From the NCBI GenBank assembly GCA_019671005.1, contig CM033721.1:50262864-50326863 (forward strand): 64,000 bases of DNA, given 5' to 3'. The notes under the pieces were generated by a model, which searched no databases, was not told where the DNA came from, and saw only the letters and a list, made by a program, of their open reading frames with translations. Within the stretch, counting starts at the first letter, position 1, and the number at the start of each line of letters is the position of its first letter. Made by a program: the position numbers and the translations under genes. Shown piece by piece: positions 1 to 11,705 of this stretch. This DNA comes from Hibiscus mutabilis (Eukaryota > Streptophyta > Magnoliopsida > Malvales > Malvaceae).

Positions 1-2031
1 TTGTTCCATGAAGTCTACAGTGACATAGCCTATCTCTTGTACGTGAAGGTCGATGAACAGCTTCTGAAAGCCTAAGTTCAATTCTGGAATCCAGGGTATT
101 GCTGCATCACTTTTAATAAAGAAGATATAATGCCTACATTTGAGGAGTACTTAGCCCTTTTCAACTTGTGCAGAGTGAAGAAGAACTGGGTCTATGCCAA
201 GCCTCCTAAAAACAAAAACCTACATGCAAAGCTTCAGGCGTTCGCTGGTATGAGTGGTGGTTGGGTTAAGGGGTTGATACAAAAGAGATGAGGCACCTTT
301 AATTTCCCTTGGTCAAGCATCAGAAGTATAATTTCAATCCACACTGATAGGGAAAAGAGGGTTGATCTCTTAGCCATTGCAATTTATGGTTTAGTCATCT
401 TTTCGAGGATTCTAGGAAAAATTGATGTGGCGCTACTTGATTTCCCTAAACAACTGAAGAAATGATTCAATCCAGTACCAGTCGTACTTGCTGAAACCTT
501 CATTTCCCTCAATGCCTGCCGAAAAGTTGAAGGTGTTCATTTTAGAGGATGTGCTCTCGCTTCTATAAGTTTGGGCCCTTACTCATTTCTAGAAATGTCC
601 AACATTGGCCTTATCAAATGTATTTTCCCCGAACTTCTCACATCATCGAGAATTCTTGGCCAAGGAGTGGCCTGTTGTCAAGAAGAATAAATGGATTGAT
701 ATATTCAGGGAAGGTCGTGATGAAGACATCAGATAGAGGGTTCCTTGGATGGGTCATACCAAGCTTTTACACAAATATGGATATTTCAACTTCCTAATGC
801 TTTTAGGTTTGTGGGGAGGAATTGGATGTGCTCCTTTGCCAGTATCTCGTTAGTTTGGGTCTCGACAGTTTATCCCATTCACTACCGGTCTTGGCTCATC
901 AAAATTCGAGTTCCAAGAAGAGTTCAAACAAAAATGTACAGACAATCAGTGATGCATGGAACCATTATTATCATATGAAGGTAGAATCTGATAGTCATTG
1001 CATGTACACCTCGGACTAGGATATTTGGAGGCATATGATAGTAAATGACAAAGTCATAGCACCTACATCCGGACGGGCCAAGCCTCTAGAAGAACACTTA
1101 ATGATAGTCCCTACAGAAGCTGACATCTTAAAAGAAGAATTAAGAATGGCTATGTTGGAGATAGAAATCTTACGAGAGTAGAACCAAAGAGACAAGTTTG
1201 AGTCAAGCCTTGATGTTGAGAAGTACAAAGGGGAGACGAAGCGAGTAGTGAAGTTGTATGAAGATTTTGAAAAGAAGTTTGAGATCCAAAGGGTTGATGT
1301 CCTTAAGCTCTAGACTGCTATTCGAAATGTTGATATAAGAAAGACTCTAGAACAGTGGAAGCAAGAAATCGAGCATGCTGTAGGGAAAGAAAAGGAAGGA
1401 GGAAGGCCCACGATAACAAGATTCGCTCATTTGAGTTGCAGAAGAAGAAGGGTAAGCTGGCAACTGAAAAAGGAAATGGCAAACGAATTCATGAAAGAGA
1501 GAAAGAAAGTGTGGTTGCATGGAAAAGGAAGGCCCACGACAACAAGATTCGCTCATTTGAGTTGCAAAAGGCATATGACCAGACCAGTATGAAGCTAAAG
1601 CAGAGTCAGGCTTGTGTTGCTGAGTTGTAGGCCAAAATAGATGATCTGAACCACTCGTTGCACAGACTCCAGGATCATTACACCTATATCGAACTTCAAG
1701 TTTGTCTAAGTGATAATGATACCTTGAAGAAACAAGTTGAAGGTATGAACAACATCATTCAGGAATGTAGGACAAAGATCATTGTCCTTGAAGACATTGT
1801 TGAGGGAGGTAATGACTACTGGTTCACTCGTCTTAGGGACATGGCTAGAAGATTCCAAGAACGAGATGAGTTCGACAAGGCTGTCATGACCCATGTACAA
1901 GATGTGGCTCGACACGTGATGATATTAGCCACTGAAGCTACATCTCTTTTTCAGTTCGTCAAGCCGGCAGGAGAAGTGGGACTGAGGCTTATGTGGCTCA
2001 TTGAAGAAATCAAGGAACTAGGAGTTTAGGT
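1..2031 (+). pseudogene. ORF1 upstream of gag (DUF7745-like head plus coiled-coil tail), broken
   Basis: From base 1, in frame 1, the conceptual protein shows an aromatic, conserved-looking head (FWNPGY at about 90-110, MPTFEEYLALF at about 130). It continues through several stops to about base 545 and beyond. The second half, about 1100-2031, is charged and heptad-like (EARNRACCRERKG, KLKQSQACVAEL, and a last open stretch at 1658-2029 ending IKELGV), which suggests a long coiled coil. I recall this architecture from an extra ORF ahead of gag in Tat-type elements of cotton relatives. Its function is not known to me. The same tail motif recurs in element D at about 32380-32500, which supports shared ancestry. 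The start codon lies outside the window. Confidence 0.6.
1401..1571 (+). repeat. Direct repeat of about 40 bp inside the ORF1 coiled coil, offset 126 bp
   Basis: A stretch beginning GGAAGGCCCACGA at 1401 recurs at 1527 with one or two changes over about 40 bp. It encodes the same RKAHDNKIRSFELQK segment twice. The offset of 126 bp is 42 codons, so the duplication keeps frame and lengthens the coiled coil by whole turns. Confidence 0.8.
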
Positions 2032-2312
2032 TGAAAAATACTTGTAAATAAAATGAGATGTAATATGGACCGTTTTATATTTAATACAATAGTTGTTTCT
2101 TTAGCAGATGTTTCATGGAATTGACGGCCCTTCATTTGCATTCATGCATCTGCATTTCATTCTTTTGTGTTTAACAGCTTTTCTTTTCATTTGTGTTTAC
2201 ATTTGTGCATGCATACATGACATAATAAGAATCTTACTCAAATAAAAAATGGCAAAAAATCAAAATAGCAAAAACAAACCACAAATACGGTACTCAATAT
2301 CAAGTTAGAGCA
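2032..2312 (+). other. Spacer between ORF1 and gag of element A
   Basis: This is AT-rich DNA with repeated TTTGCATTCATGCAT-like words and no open frame. The corresponding spacer of element D (about 34830-35055) has the same TTGCATTCATG character, so it is part of the element's own layout and not an insertion. Confidence 0.5.
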
Positions 2313-3947
2313 ATGGAAGACAAAGCTACGGCCCTAGAAAGCAACCACAAGAGTACCCAATATAGGTTAGACAAGTTGGAGACAGATCTGATGCAACAGA
2401 TGGAGTTAGTTCATCAAAAGATAGTTGGTTCAGTTGCAGCCATGTTAGGCTTTAAGGACCCTGACGCAGTGGAAACTAGCGAGGAAACAAATGTTGTGCC
2501 AAAATTTTAGGGGATGGCCTTTGTTCATCCAAGAATGCATAGAGAAGCTTAATATTCTAAGGTCAAGATTTCTCCACATTTTGCTGTAACCTCGGTGCGA
2601 AATGATAGGAAGATAAACTCTGAGGAGGTTATTGGGGTGCCTGATCTCGATGAAATTGCCGATAAAGTGAAAACTAGAAGAAATGGGAGGATCGCTATGA
2701 GAATTTGGAGGGAATGATTATGTCCTTCCAAGAAGGAGGTATATATGGAGGAGTGGATGCCAAAGATTTAAGCCTAGTGACTGACCTAGTAGTATCACCA
2801 AAGTTCAAAGTCCCTAACTTCAAAAAATATAATGGAATGACGTGCCCTGTAGCACATCTAACTATGTACTACAGGAAAACATCGATGTATCTTGAGAATG
2901 AACAGCTGCTTATCCATTACTTCCAAGACAGTCTAATAGGGTCAGTTGTACACTGGTACACGCAGCTAAGTCGAATTAACATCAGATCATGGAAAGATTT
3001 GTCCAGGGCCTTCAGTGAGCAGTACAGGCATGTTTCAGACATGGTACCAACTCGTTTAGTTCTGCAAGGATTGGAGCAAAAACATCATGAGAGCTTGAAC
3101 CAGTACGCTCAGAGATGGAGGGATGTAGCTGCCCAAGTCCAGCCACCATTATTGGAGAGTGAGATCACCCCAATGTTCATGGAGACATTAAAGGGTTCTT
3201 TCTATGATCGTATGCTCAATCATGCCACAAAGAGTTTCACGGACATGCTTATAAATGGATAGTTAATCCTTGCGGCCATGAAAACTGGGAGGTTGGATAG
3301 TGGGGAAACAAAGAAACCATACAAAAAGAGAGACAATAAAGTCAATGTTACTAGTATCTATAATCCTAGTTACTCAAAGGGGTAGTCTTCAACAAACCCA
3401 ATGTCTCGACCACAGCTCTAGGAGTCACAAACCCACCGAAGGAAGAGCGGAGATATCAAGGGAGCTCGAAACCATATTTTCCTTCTATCCCATTGACATA
3501 CTCAGAATTGTTTGCTGAACTGGTCAAATCTCAGATGGTTCTGCCAAGACATGTTCCTCCATTCTCACCACCATACCCACCATGGTATGATGAGAAGGCA
3601 CAATGTGAATACCATGGAGGAGTTAGGGGGCAACCATTGAAAATTGCACTGCATTCAAAAGGGTGGTGGATGACTTAAGAAAGTTAAGGATGCTATCATT
3701 TGATACATCAGAAGAAAAGAGAAACCCACTGCCAAATAATCAGAAGGCGGGTGTGAATGCAATCATAGAAGAAAAGAATAAAGTGGTTAAAGAATGTGTT
3801 GCTGAAGTTAGAGCTCCCATGAAGTGGGTATGGGCTCAAATGGTGGCAGTAGGGATGCTGGAAGAAGGAGCCCAGAAATTGAAGATTGAGAATGAATTGT
3901 ACTGTAAGTACCACATGAAGGAAAACATGAGATTGATTGTTGCTTAG
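2313..3947 (+). pseudogene. gag: gag polyprotein region of element A, broken
   Basis: It opens at ATG 2313 with a short coiled-coil N-terminus (MEDKATALES), which stops at 2508. The capsid-like Retrotrans_gag core is the open stretch at 2705-3262. Recognisable blocks are FKVPNFKKYNG, YFQDSLIGSVVHWY, SWKDLSRAFSEQY and SLNQYAQRWRDVAAQVQPP. After a stop at 3260 the frame shifts. The PPYPPWYDEKAQCEYHGG block (about 3565-3625), the usual zinc-binding-like end of Tat gag, is still readable, followed by a further piece at 3663-3947. Gag normally builds the virus-like particle that packages the element RNA in the cytoplasm. At least three breaks make this copy inactive. Confidence 0.85.
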
Positions 3948-4212
3948 AATTTAGGCAACTAGTTCAAGAAAAGATGAATGAGAAAGGACTTGAGTTCTTC
4001 AGAAAAGAAGACAATAAATGCACGCTGGACATTTGTGCATCAGAGGAATCATCCTCCAAAAGAGACTATTCTAGAATGAAGCCTTTAGTTAGTAAGGCTG
4101 AACAAGAGTTGGTGAGCCAGCAAGAAGTGTAACCCCGCAGCTCATAATTAAGGCACCAACTCCGTTTCCATACAAGGATAGCAAGCAGGTCCCTTGGAAT
4201 TACACTTGTAAG

Positions 4213-4983
4213 GTGGCAGCCCCAGGAGAAATATATGTTCAAGAGAAAGAAAAACTAGTTAATGAGGTGAGTCATTTCACAAGGAGTGGAAGGCTCTATT
4301 CCCAACAAATAGCAGAGGATAGGGATGCAGCGCAAAGAGAGGTTGCTACTGAGGAACCTAAAAAAGAAGATGATAGAGATTTCTTCAACGAAAAACCGAC
4401 AACATATCATGAGCCTATAAAGAAATCAAAGGCTCAAGAATTCTTGAAGATCTTAAAACACAGTGAATACAGCGTCATGGAGCAACTCCACAAGCTTACA
4501 GCTCGAATTTCTATGCTTTCTCTGCTACTAAGTTCTGAGGGCCACCATGAGACCTTGTTAAAGATTTTGAACCGGACATTTGTACCAAAAGAGATCACAA
4601 CTGATAAGATGGATATGTTAGCCGGTAACATTGCTCTTAACAACTTCATCTCATTCAATGATGAAGAAATATCAGGTGAAGGAATGGGATCTTGCAAGGC
4701 TTTACACATCAGTACCAGATGTAAGGGGTATATGTTACTAGGTATCCTTATTGACAATGGGTCGACACTAAATGTTCTACCTTTAGCCAGATTGAAGAAA
4801 CTACCAATAGATAGTTCCCATATGAGAGCTTATCGAAATACGGTTAGAGCGTTTGATGGAACTCAGAAGGATGTGTTAGGGAAAATTAAGGTGCCTTTGC
4901 AAATTAGATCAATGACCTTTGATGTTAAATTTGTGGTCATGGATATAAGACCTAGTTATAGCTGCTTGCTTGGGCGCTCGTAG
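4213..4983 (+). pseudogene. pro: Retroviral-type aspartic protease region of element A
   Basis: This 256-codon stretch contains the active-site block LIDNGSTLNVLP (about residues 180-191) and ends with the conserved SYSCLLGR before a TAG at 4981. In Tat elements the usual catalytic triad D-S/T-G appears as DNGS, as here. The N-terminal part is acidic and lysine-rich linker between gag and protease. The protease normally cuts the polyprotein inside the particle. The frame is open through the catalytic core, making this one of the better-preserved parts, but its neighbours are shifted relative to it. Confidence 0.85.
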
Positions 4984-5025
4984 ATCCACACAGCAGGAGC
5001 GGTCCCATCTACTTTACATCAGAAG

Positions 5026-5762
5026 TTGAAGTTTGTGATCAATGGTCAAGTAATAACTGTCGATGCAGATGAAGAAATTATTGCATCAGTAACCACTAAT
5101 GCACCCTTTATCAAGATAGATGAGGGTGCGCTCGAGTGTCATTTCAGGACATTAGAGCTAGTCAATGCAACATTTGTCAATGAAGGGAGTAAAGTGCCAG
5201 AACCTGAATTATCAAGCTGTGCGAAGATATAGGTAAAACAAACGCTTGGGAAAGGAGCAGAAATTGGAAAATGATTTAGGAAGAGACATCAAGAAAGGTT
5301 GTACCCCGTAGTAATCCAAGCGAAAAAGGATCGGTTTGGTTTAGGTTTCAAGCATAATAACTGACTGAGAAGGGTTGAAATGATGAAACATCAGGAAAGG
5401 AGAAGAGTTAGACTAAAAGGCGAATAGATTGAGTGGGAGCCAATGACTTTCCCACCCCTGAGCCATAATTTCAGATTCGGAGGCTTGCTGGATCCAAATA
5501 TCCCAGTTAATGAAAAAGTGGAGGAGAAGAGTGACTTGTGTGAAGCGTTTGGGAAGCTGAATATCAATGCTATGACTGAAGAAGAAGAATAAGAGAGCCA
5601 GTACCTGTCAATGATCTGTCCTTGCTCTGAGCTTGACAATTGGACTGCTGAAGAAATTCCTGTAATCCTTAAGACAAGTTCAAAGTAATTCTCAAAACCA
5701 ACCACATTGCTCCAGGCCCGGAAACAATAGGGGATCTTATGTAAAAGGTCTATGTCAAACAT
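5026..5762 (+). pseudogene. Region after protease with a G-patch-like motif, broken
   Basis: An open piece at 5026-5232 continues the protease domain's C-terminal side. After stops, the conceptual frame reads LGKGAEIGK, then KKDRFGLGFKHN at about 5325-5360. This matches the glycine-rich G-patch-like pattern I associate with Tat elements between protease and RT. It then runs through an acidic tail (about 5510-5590, EKVEEKSDLCEAF) to about 5760. G-patch segments are generally RNA-binding; a role here is inference. Several in-frame stops break it. Confidence 0.5.
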
Positions 5763-5930
5763 TTAATTTGAATTCAATAAAAGATGTATTTTCGTAAATC
5801 TTGTGTGGCAAACTTTATTTTCATAAATAAACCAAAACCAAATAAAAACCATAAAGTTAAAAGCATAAAAAACATTCCATTCATTTTATTCCTTCCCTTT
5901 GTATATATCTTTTGTCTATCCCCTTTTCAG
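5763..5930 (+). other. Intron-like gap between protease and RT of element A
   Basis: This is a 168-bp AT-rich, frame-poor stretch ending in a pyrimidine-rich tract and CCCCTTTTCAG (to 5930), a strong plant 3' splice-site pattern. RT-side coding sequence resumes directly after it. Ogre elements of the same lineage are known to splice an intron at this place. The donor is unclear: a GTAAAT at about 5794 is one candidate, and the true one may be mutated or further upstream. Confidence 0.55.
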
Positions 5931-7470
5931 GTCTTCAGACATCATTGACATAAATGAATTTGAGTCGGCCTTCAAGATTGACTTTGAATTGCCTCTATGT
6001 TTGGAAGAAGTTGGAAATATTGACGACGAGGAAGAATATGGTGTACCCAGTGATATGCTTAGAATGGTAGAAGGAGAGAAAAAGTAGATTCTACAACATA
6101 AAGAGGAACTAGAAACATTAAACCTCGGAATTGAAGAAGAAAAGCGAAAGGTGAAGATTGGTACTACCATCACAGCTAAAACCAGACAAAGTCTGATTGA
6201 GCTTTTGAAAGAATTTAAAGATATTTTTGCTTGGTCGTACCAGGATATGCCCGGCCTTGACACAAACATCGTCATGCATAGGCTCCCTATTAAGGAAGAA
6301 TGTGAACCTGTAAAGAAAAAGCTTAGAATAATGGAAGGCTGAAACACTTCTCAAGATCAGGGATGAGGTAAAGAAGCAATACGATGCAGGATTCCTTGAG
6401 GTAGCTAAGTATCTGGAATGGGTGGCGAATATTGTCCCTGTACCGAAAAAGGATGGAAAAGTACGAATGTGTGTTGTTAACTACAGGGACCTCAATAAGG
6501 CAAGCCCAAAGGACAATTTCCCAGTCCAACATATTGACACTTTATTCGACAACACGGCTGGTTATTCACTCTTCTCTTTCATGGGCGGTTTCTGCGGGTA
6601 TAACCAGATTAAGATGTGCCCAGAAGACATGGAAAAGACAACTTTTCTGACGCTATGGAGAACTTTTTGCTATAAAGTGATGCCCTTTGGACTTAAGAAT
6701 GTAGGGGCAACCTATCAAAGGACCATGGCCACTCTCTTTCATGATATGATGCATAGAGAAATAGAGGTATATGTCGATGATATGATCGCCAAAACTTGAT
6801 CCGAGGAAGAAAATTTGGTCAATTTAGAAAAGCTCTTCATAAGACTGAGAAAGTTCCAGTTGAAGCTCAACCCGACTAAGTGAACTTTTGGGGTCACATC
6901 TGGGAAGTTATTAGGTTTTGTTGTGAGCATAAGAGGAATTGAGATCGATCTTGATAAGATAAAAGTTATACAGGAGCTTCCCCTACCTCAAACACAAAAC
7001 GAAGTTTGAGGTTTCCTGGGACGATTAAATTACATCGCATGCTTCATTTCTCAGTTAACTGATAAGTGCGATCAAATGTTTATGTTACTCAGAAAGAATA
7101 ACTCGGGGACATGGGACGAAGAATGTCAAGCTGCTTTGGAAAAGATTAAGGAGCAGTTAAGTAATCCTCTGGCATTAATACCACTAGTTTCAAGGAGACC
7201 ACTGATCTTGTACCTAACGGTCTATGAAAATTCCATGGGCTATGTGTTAGTGCAACATGATGATACTGGAAGAAAAGAAAAGACGATATATTACTTAAGC
7301 AATAATTCACTGATTGTGAAACCAGATATTCATCAATCGAAAAACTATGTCGTGCTTTGGTGTGGACAGCTAGAAGGCTAAGGCAATATATGCTTTATCA
7401 TGTTACATGGTTAATCTCGAAGTTGGACCCACTAAAGTTCATGATGGAAGCTCAGCCTTATCAAGAAGGT
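5931..7470 (+). pseudogene. pol: Reverse transcriptase and first RNase H of element A, broken
   Basis: The N-terminal linker includes FAWSYQDMPGLD (about 6228-6260). RT motifs follow at 6422-6799: VPKKDGKVRMCV, RDLNKASPKDNFP, YNQIKM, VMPFGLKN and the catalytic YVDDM (about 6770). After a TGA at about 6798, the remaining thumb/connection is readable with further stops up to about 7075. RNase H 1 lies at 7076-7470 (RPLILYLTVYENSMGYVL) and is visibly eroded. RT copies element RNA into DNA and RNase H removes the RNA strand. The YVDD core is intact, but at least four stops or shifts separate the parts. Confidence 0.9.
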
Positions 7471-7513
7471 TAGCACGTTGGCAGATGTTATTATCAGAAT
7501 TTGATACCAGTAT

Positions 7514-8509
7514 GTGAGCCAAAAATTGATAAAATGGAGTGCCATAGCTGACATTTTAGCAAGTCGCGCTTGTGATGACTATGAAGCATTAAACTTTAAT
7601 TTTCTTGATGAAGACTGGATGTGTATCTCAGAAGATGATGAGGCTTCAATAGAATCTTGGGTTATGAACTTTGATGGTGCAGCAAATGCATTAGGAAGAG
7701 GTATAGGGACAGTTTTGGTTTCATTGGAAGGAGGTTATTACCCTTTTACCAGTCGTTTAAAGTTCTTATGCACTAATAATATGGCGGAGTACGAGGCCTG
7801 TATAATGAGACTAAGAGAAGCTATAAGGAGGAAAATCCGTACTTTAAGAGTTTTTGGGGACTATACATTAGTCATTTATCAGATACATGGTGAATGGAAG
7901 ATGAAAGATGCAAAGTTGGTGGAATACCACAAGTTTGTCCTTGAGTTGACCAAGGAATTTGATGAGATCACTTTCAAATATCTCCCTAGAGAAGACAGCC
8001 AAATGGCTGATGCTTTAGCCACCTTAGCCGCCATGTTTAGGGTAAATGAAGGTTCTGAGATGATGCCCATCAGGTTATATATGCTAGACTCTCCAGCTCA
8101 TTGTTATGATGTGGAAGAAGAGATGGATAGATTGCCATGGTATCATGACATCTTTCAATATGTAAAATTCCAGCAATACCCACCGCAAGCTACAAAGAAT
8201 GAAAAGAAAATGATCAGGAAAATGGCCTCAGGGTATGTCCTTGATGGAGGGATTCTATACAAGAGAAGTTGTGATCAAGTGCTTCTAAGATGTGTGGGGG
8301 CAAAAGAGGCTCAATTAATTTTGGAAGAAGTTCGTGAAGGAATTTGCGGAACCCATCTTAGTGGTTTCACCAAGGCTAGAAGTATTATGCGTCTTGGATA
8401 TTATTGGTCAACATGGAAAGTGATTGCATTAATTATTCTCGCAAATGCCACAAGTGCCAAATCCATGCTGACAAGGTTCATACGCTACCTTAGCCTCTTC
8501 ATGTTATGA
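7514..8509 (+). pseudogene. pol: Archaeal-type second RNase H and start of integrase, element A
   Basis: This is one long open stretch. NFDGAANALGRGIGTVL (about 7668-7720), NMAEYEACI (about 7780-7805) and EDSQMADALATLA (about 7990-8030) form a second RNase H of the aRNH type, the diagnostic extra domain of the Tat lineage. Downstream is the integrase N-terminal zinc-binding region (GICGTHLSGFTKARSIM, about 8335-8390). The CHKCQ half of the zinc finger is present in the DNA at about 8445-8460 but in another frame, so a frameshift lies near 8420. The long open frame therefore ends in nonsense residues from about 8425 onward. Confidence 0.85.
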
Positions 8510-9351
8510 CAGCCCCTTAGCCTTTCTCCATGTGGGGCATTGATGTCATCAGTTAGATTCACCCTAAGGCATCAAACGGACATCATTTTATCCTAGTAGC
8601 CATTGATTATTTCACAAAGTGGGTAGAAGCAACCTCGTATGCAAATGTCACCACATCCACGGTTTGCAAGTTTTTGAAAAAGGAAATCATTTGTCGATAC
8701 GGCTTGCATGAAAGTATCATCACCGACAATGCTTCAAATTTGAACAACATGATGTTAAGTGGAGTCTGTGAGCAGTTCAATGTCAAACATCATAATTTTG
8801 TGGTATATCGCCCGAAGATGAATGGGGAAGTAGAAGCTGCAAATAAGAATATTAAGAAGATAATTGCAAAAATGACTGATACCAATAAAGATTGGCACAA
8901 GAAGCTGTCGTTTTCCTTATACGCTTATTGAACCACAATAAGAACTTCCACTGGGGCAACACCTTTCTCATTGGTATATGGAGTAGAAGCTATGCTACCC
9001 ATTAAGGTTGAAATACCATCGCTCCGTGTCTTAATAGAAGCAAAGTTGGAAGAGGAGGAATAGGCTCAAGCAAGATATGATCAGTTGTGTCATGGGAAAA
9101 TGTACCAGAGAATGATGATAAGGGCTCATGAAAAGAAAGTCCACCCAAGAGAATTCAAAGAGAGGGATTTAGTGTTGAGGAATAAGCTACCAATCCAAAG
9201 CAATTCTTGAGGAAAATGGGTGCCGAATTGGGAGGTACCTTACATTGTAACAAAGGTTTTCTCAGGGGAAGCGTTAATTTTAGCTGAAATGGATGGAGAC
9301 AAATTCCAGAACCCGATAAATTCAGATTCGATTAAGAAGTATTATGTTTGA
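8510..9351 (+). pseudogene. pol: Integrase core and C-terminal part, element A
   Basis: Reading the frame of 8674-8931 back to 8520 gives MWGIDV (first catalytic Asp, about 8530), then HHFILVAIDYFTKWVEA. IITDNASN (second Asp, about 8720) and MNGEVEAANKN (catalytic Glu, about 8825) complete the DDE set. The C-terminal part (TPFSLVYGVEAMLP, about 8958-9002) runs to TGA at 9349-9351 as DSIKKYYV. Stops at about 8553, 8928, 9061 and 9208 inactivate it. Integrase inserts the cDNA into the genome. No chromodomain is seen at the end, as expected for this lineage. Confidence 0.88.
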
Positions 9352-9370
9352 AGAGGAAATAAGAAAAAAG

Positions 9371-9406
<36 letters not shown>

Positions 9407-11007
9407 AAAAGAAAAAACAAAAAAAGGAAGAAGAAGAAAAAGGTTCAAAATGAAAACCCACAAAGGGCATTTTGAAACCAAAAGAGGATCTTAGTTGAAA
9501 TCTTGTAAAAGGCAGCTCAGATAATTTGCAAAGGTAGTCCTTCCACAAATCAATCTTGGGGTTTGGCACCTGGAAGCTTCATATATTTCCGCATAATCAT
9601 TATGTCCAGGGTCTGCTCAGCATAGTGGACATTCGGGGCATCTTATGAAGTCATGACATGAGGAGTTTTGGTTTCTAATATCTGAATACCTATTCATTTC
9701 CTTGTAATTTCTTTTTGTGTTTGCCACATCACTAATAAAATTTTTGTTGTGTAGACCTTTTCTTTTTCCTCCTTTGACATCTTTCCATAAAACATCTTGC
9801 ATTGAAATGAGAATTAAAATTTGACATCACTTGAAATATACAAAAGATTTTTGAGCATTACTTCGAAATTTTTCTAGAAGAGTATTGGAACTATAAGGTA
9901 TCCAATGATCAAATTTAGAGCTTACAGCATAAAGAGTAGTTCAACTTATGAGGAATTCAGGTAGGTTTTGCAGCAAATCTCTACGGATGACCCTCAATAG
10001 ATGCTTTGACATTACTTTAAGGTAGCATGTTGCAAAATAGAGATGCTTACACAAGATAATTTGTCTTCTACAACAATGAGAACAATTTTACAGACATTAG
10101 AGGAAATAGTAAAGGATATGAAACATTGGAAGAATAGCAGGATCCTAGGAAGCCTGTCACTAAACATTGATGTATCAACTACAATGATAACATTGACAAA
10201 GGCTAAAATAGTGTTGAAGAATATGAGGATGAAGTCAGTCCTTCCAACCAAGAGTACAAGATAACTAGATTGAGCGAGCAAATGTGCAAAGATCATATGA
10301 AGCAAGGAAGTGCTAAGAAAGAGAGTGGTAAAACATAAATGATGGAGATGGCTATCTATGGTTATTTTGTCAATCATCAAAGCATACAATTGCAACTTTC
10401 AGATGATTTCCCATGCATTAATGATGGCAAACTGATGCATTTCCCATATCCCCATGGAGTTTTGCTCTTAGGTGTCCTAGCAACAAGGAGCTTCCCTGTT
10501 TGAAAAATCAAGGAAGAAGTCGCAGGAAGGGATGAATATATTAAGTGATGTTGAATCCATGATGCGGTGTGGTAAATGAAGCAAGCAAAGGTGATGATTA
10601 CTTTCCAAGGAATAGACAATGGAATTTTAACAACAAGAAATTGGTGAAGCCATCTAGTATTGAGGGATGAGTTATTGCAAACTTTCTTAGTGCAAAGTCA
10701 TTTAGTGTAGAGAAATGAAAAGAAATCATATTGTTTTTATGATGGATGGGCCAAAATAGACACTCACCATCTGTTGCCAGAGTTGAGAAATTGTTTGAGA
10801 TGATATAATCTGAGTTTTTCGGAGCTTCACAATTTTCTTTTGTGTTCATTGGGAAAATTGTTAAGAAAAAGAGCAAAAGAAATAAGACATGCATTCATGA
10901 CTAGGCATCCCTAGGGGCATGTGCATCTTAATTGGATCATTTGCAATTGTTTTTGACAGGTTTTGGAACTCGCTTATTCATCCAAGCTTATGGAGGATGA
11001 AGTCATC
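9352..11007 (+). other. 3' untranslated region of element A
   Basis: It begins with an A/G-rich run (9353-9440, including about 40 near-uninterrupted A). A GAAAACCCACAAAGGGC motif at 9452-9468 has relatives in the same position in element D. The rest (about 9500-10930) has only short, unconvincing frames on either strand. Near 10912-10965, a GGGGCATG ... TTTTGACAGG block precedes the tandem array. A matching block precedes the array of element D (about 38988-39025). Confidence 0.6.
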
Positions 11008-11625
11008 TTTTGGAATTTCCTTATATATTCGAGCATAAGGAGAATAGAACCCGCCTATCCGTTCGGGCATTTGGAGAATGGAAACTGCTTATATATTCGA
11101 GCATGAGGAGAATAGAACCTGCCTATCCGTTTAGGCATTTGGAGAATGGAACCTGCTTATCTATTCGAGAACAAGGAGAATAGAACCTGCCTATCCGTTC
11201 GGGCATTTGGAGAATGGAACCTGCTTATCTATTCGAGCACAAGGAGAATATAACTTGCCTATCCGTTCAGGCATTTGGAGAATGGAAAATGCTTATCTAT
11301 TCGAGCACAAGGATAATAGAACCTGCCTATTCGTTTAGGCATTTGGAGAGTGGAACCTGCTTATCTATTTGAGCATGAGGAGAATAGAACTTGCCTATTC
11401 GTTCGGGCATTTGGAGAATGGAACCTGCTTATCTATTCGAGCACAAGGAGAATAGAACCTGCCTATCCGTTCGGGCATTTGGAGAATGGAACCTGCTTAT
11501 CTATTCGAGCACAAGGAGCAAGGAGAATAGAATCTGCCTATCTGTTCGAACATTTGGAGAATTAAACCTACTTATCTATTCGAGCGCAAGGAGATTAGAA
11601 TCTGCCTGTCTTTTCAGGAATTGAT
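11008..11625 (+). repeat. Tandem array, 34-bp half-units in 68-bp dimers, in the 3' region of element A
   Basis: About nine copies of a 68-bp unit, each made of two related 34-bp halves: GGAGAATAGAACCTGCC... and GGAGAATGGAACCTGCT.... The halves alternate regularly, which is a higher-order dimer structure. One copy carries a small AAGGAGC insertion at about 11513. Short open frames across it result from the period and are not genes. Confidence 0.95.
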
Positions 11626-11692
11626 GGTTTGGTAATTGGTGAAAATCAGTGTCTTTTGTTTTTTGTTCTATTCATGTTCCACCGGAATGACC

Positions 11693-11705
11693 AAAGAGGG
11701 GCAGC
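11693..11705 (+). promoter_or_regulatory. Polypurine tract of element A
   Basis: AAAGAGGGGCAGC sits directly before the TGTTGTCACTAG start of the 3' LTR, the place where plus-strand DNA synthesis is primed. Confidence 0.7.

Noticed and set aside
10012..10894. Several 70-127-codon frames on both strands in the 3' region of element A
   Set aside because: They overlap each other on opposite strands, show no domain, and lie between integrase and the tandem array where the element is non-coding.
11350..11624. Two overlapping plus-strand frames of repeating peptides
   Set aside because: They are products of the 34/68-bp tandem array, open in two frames at once.
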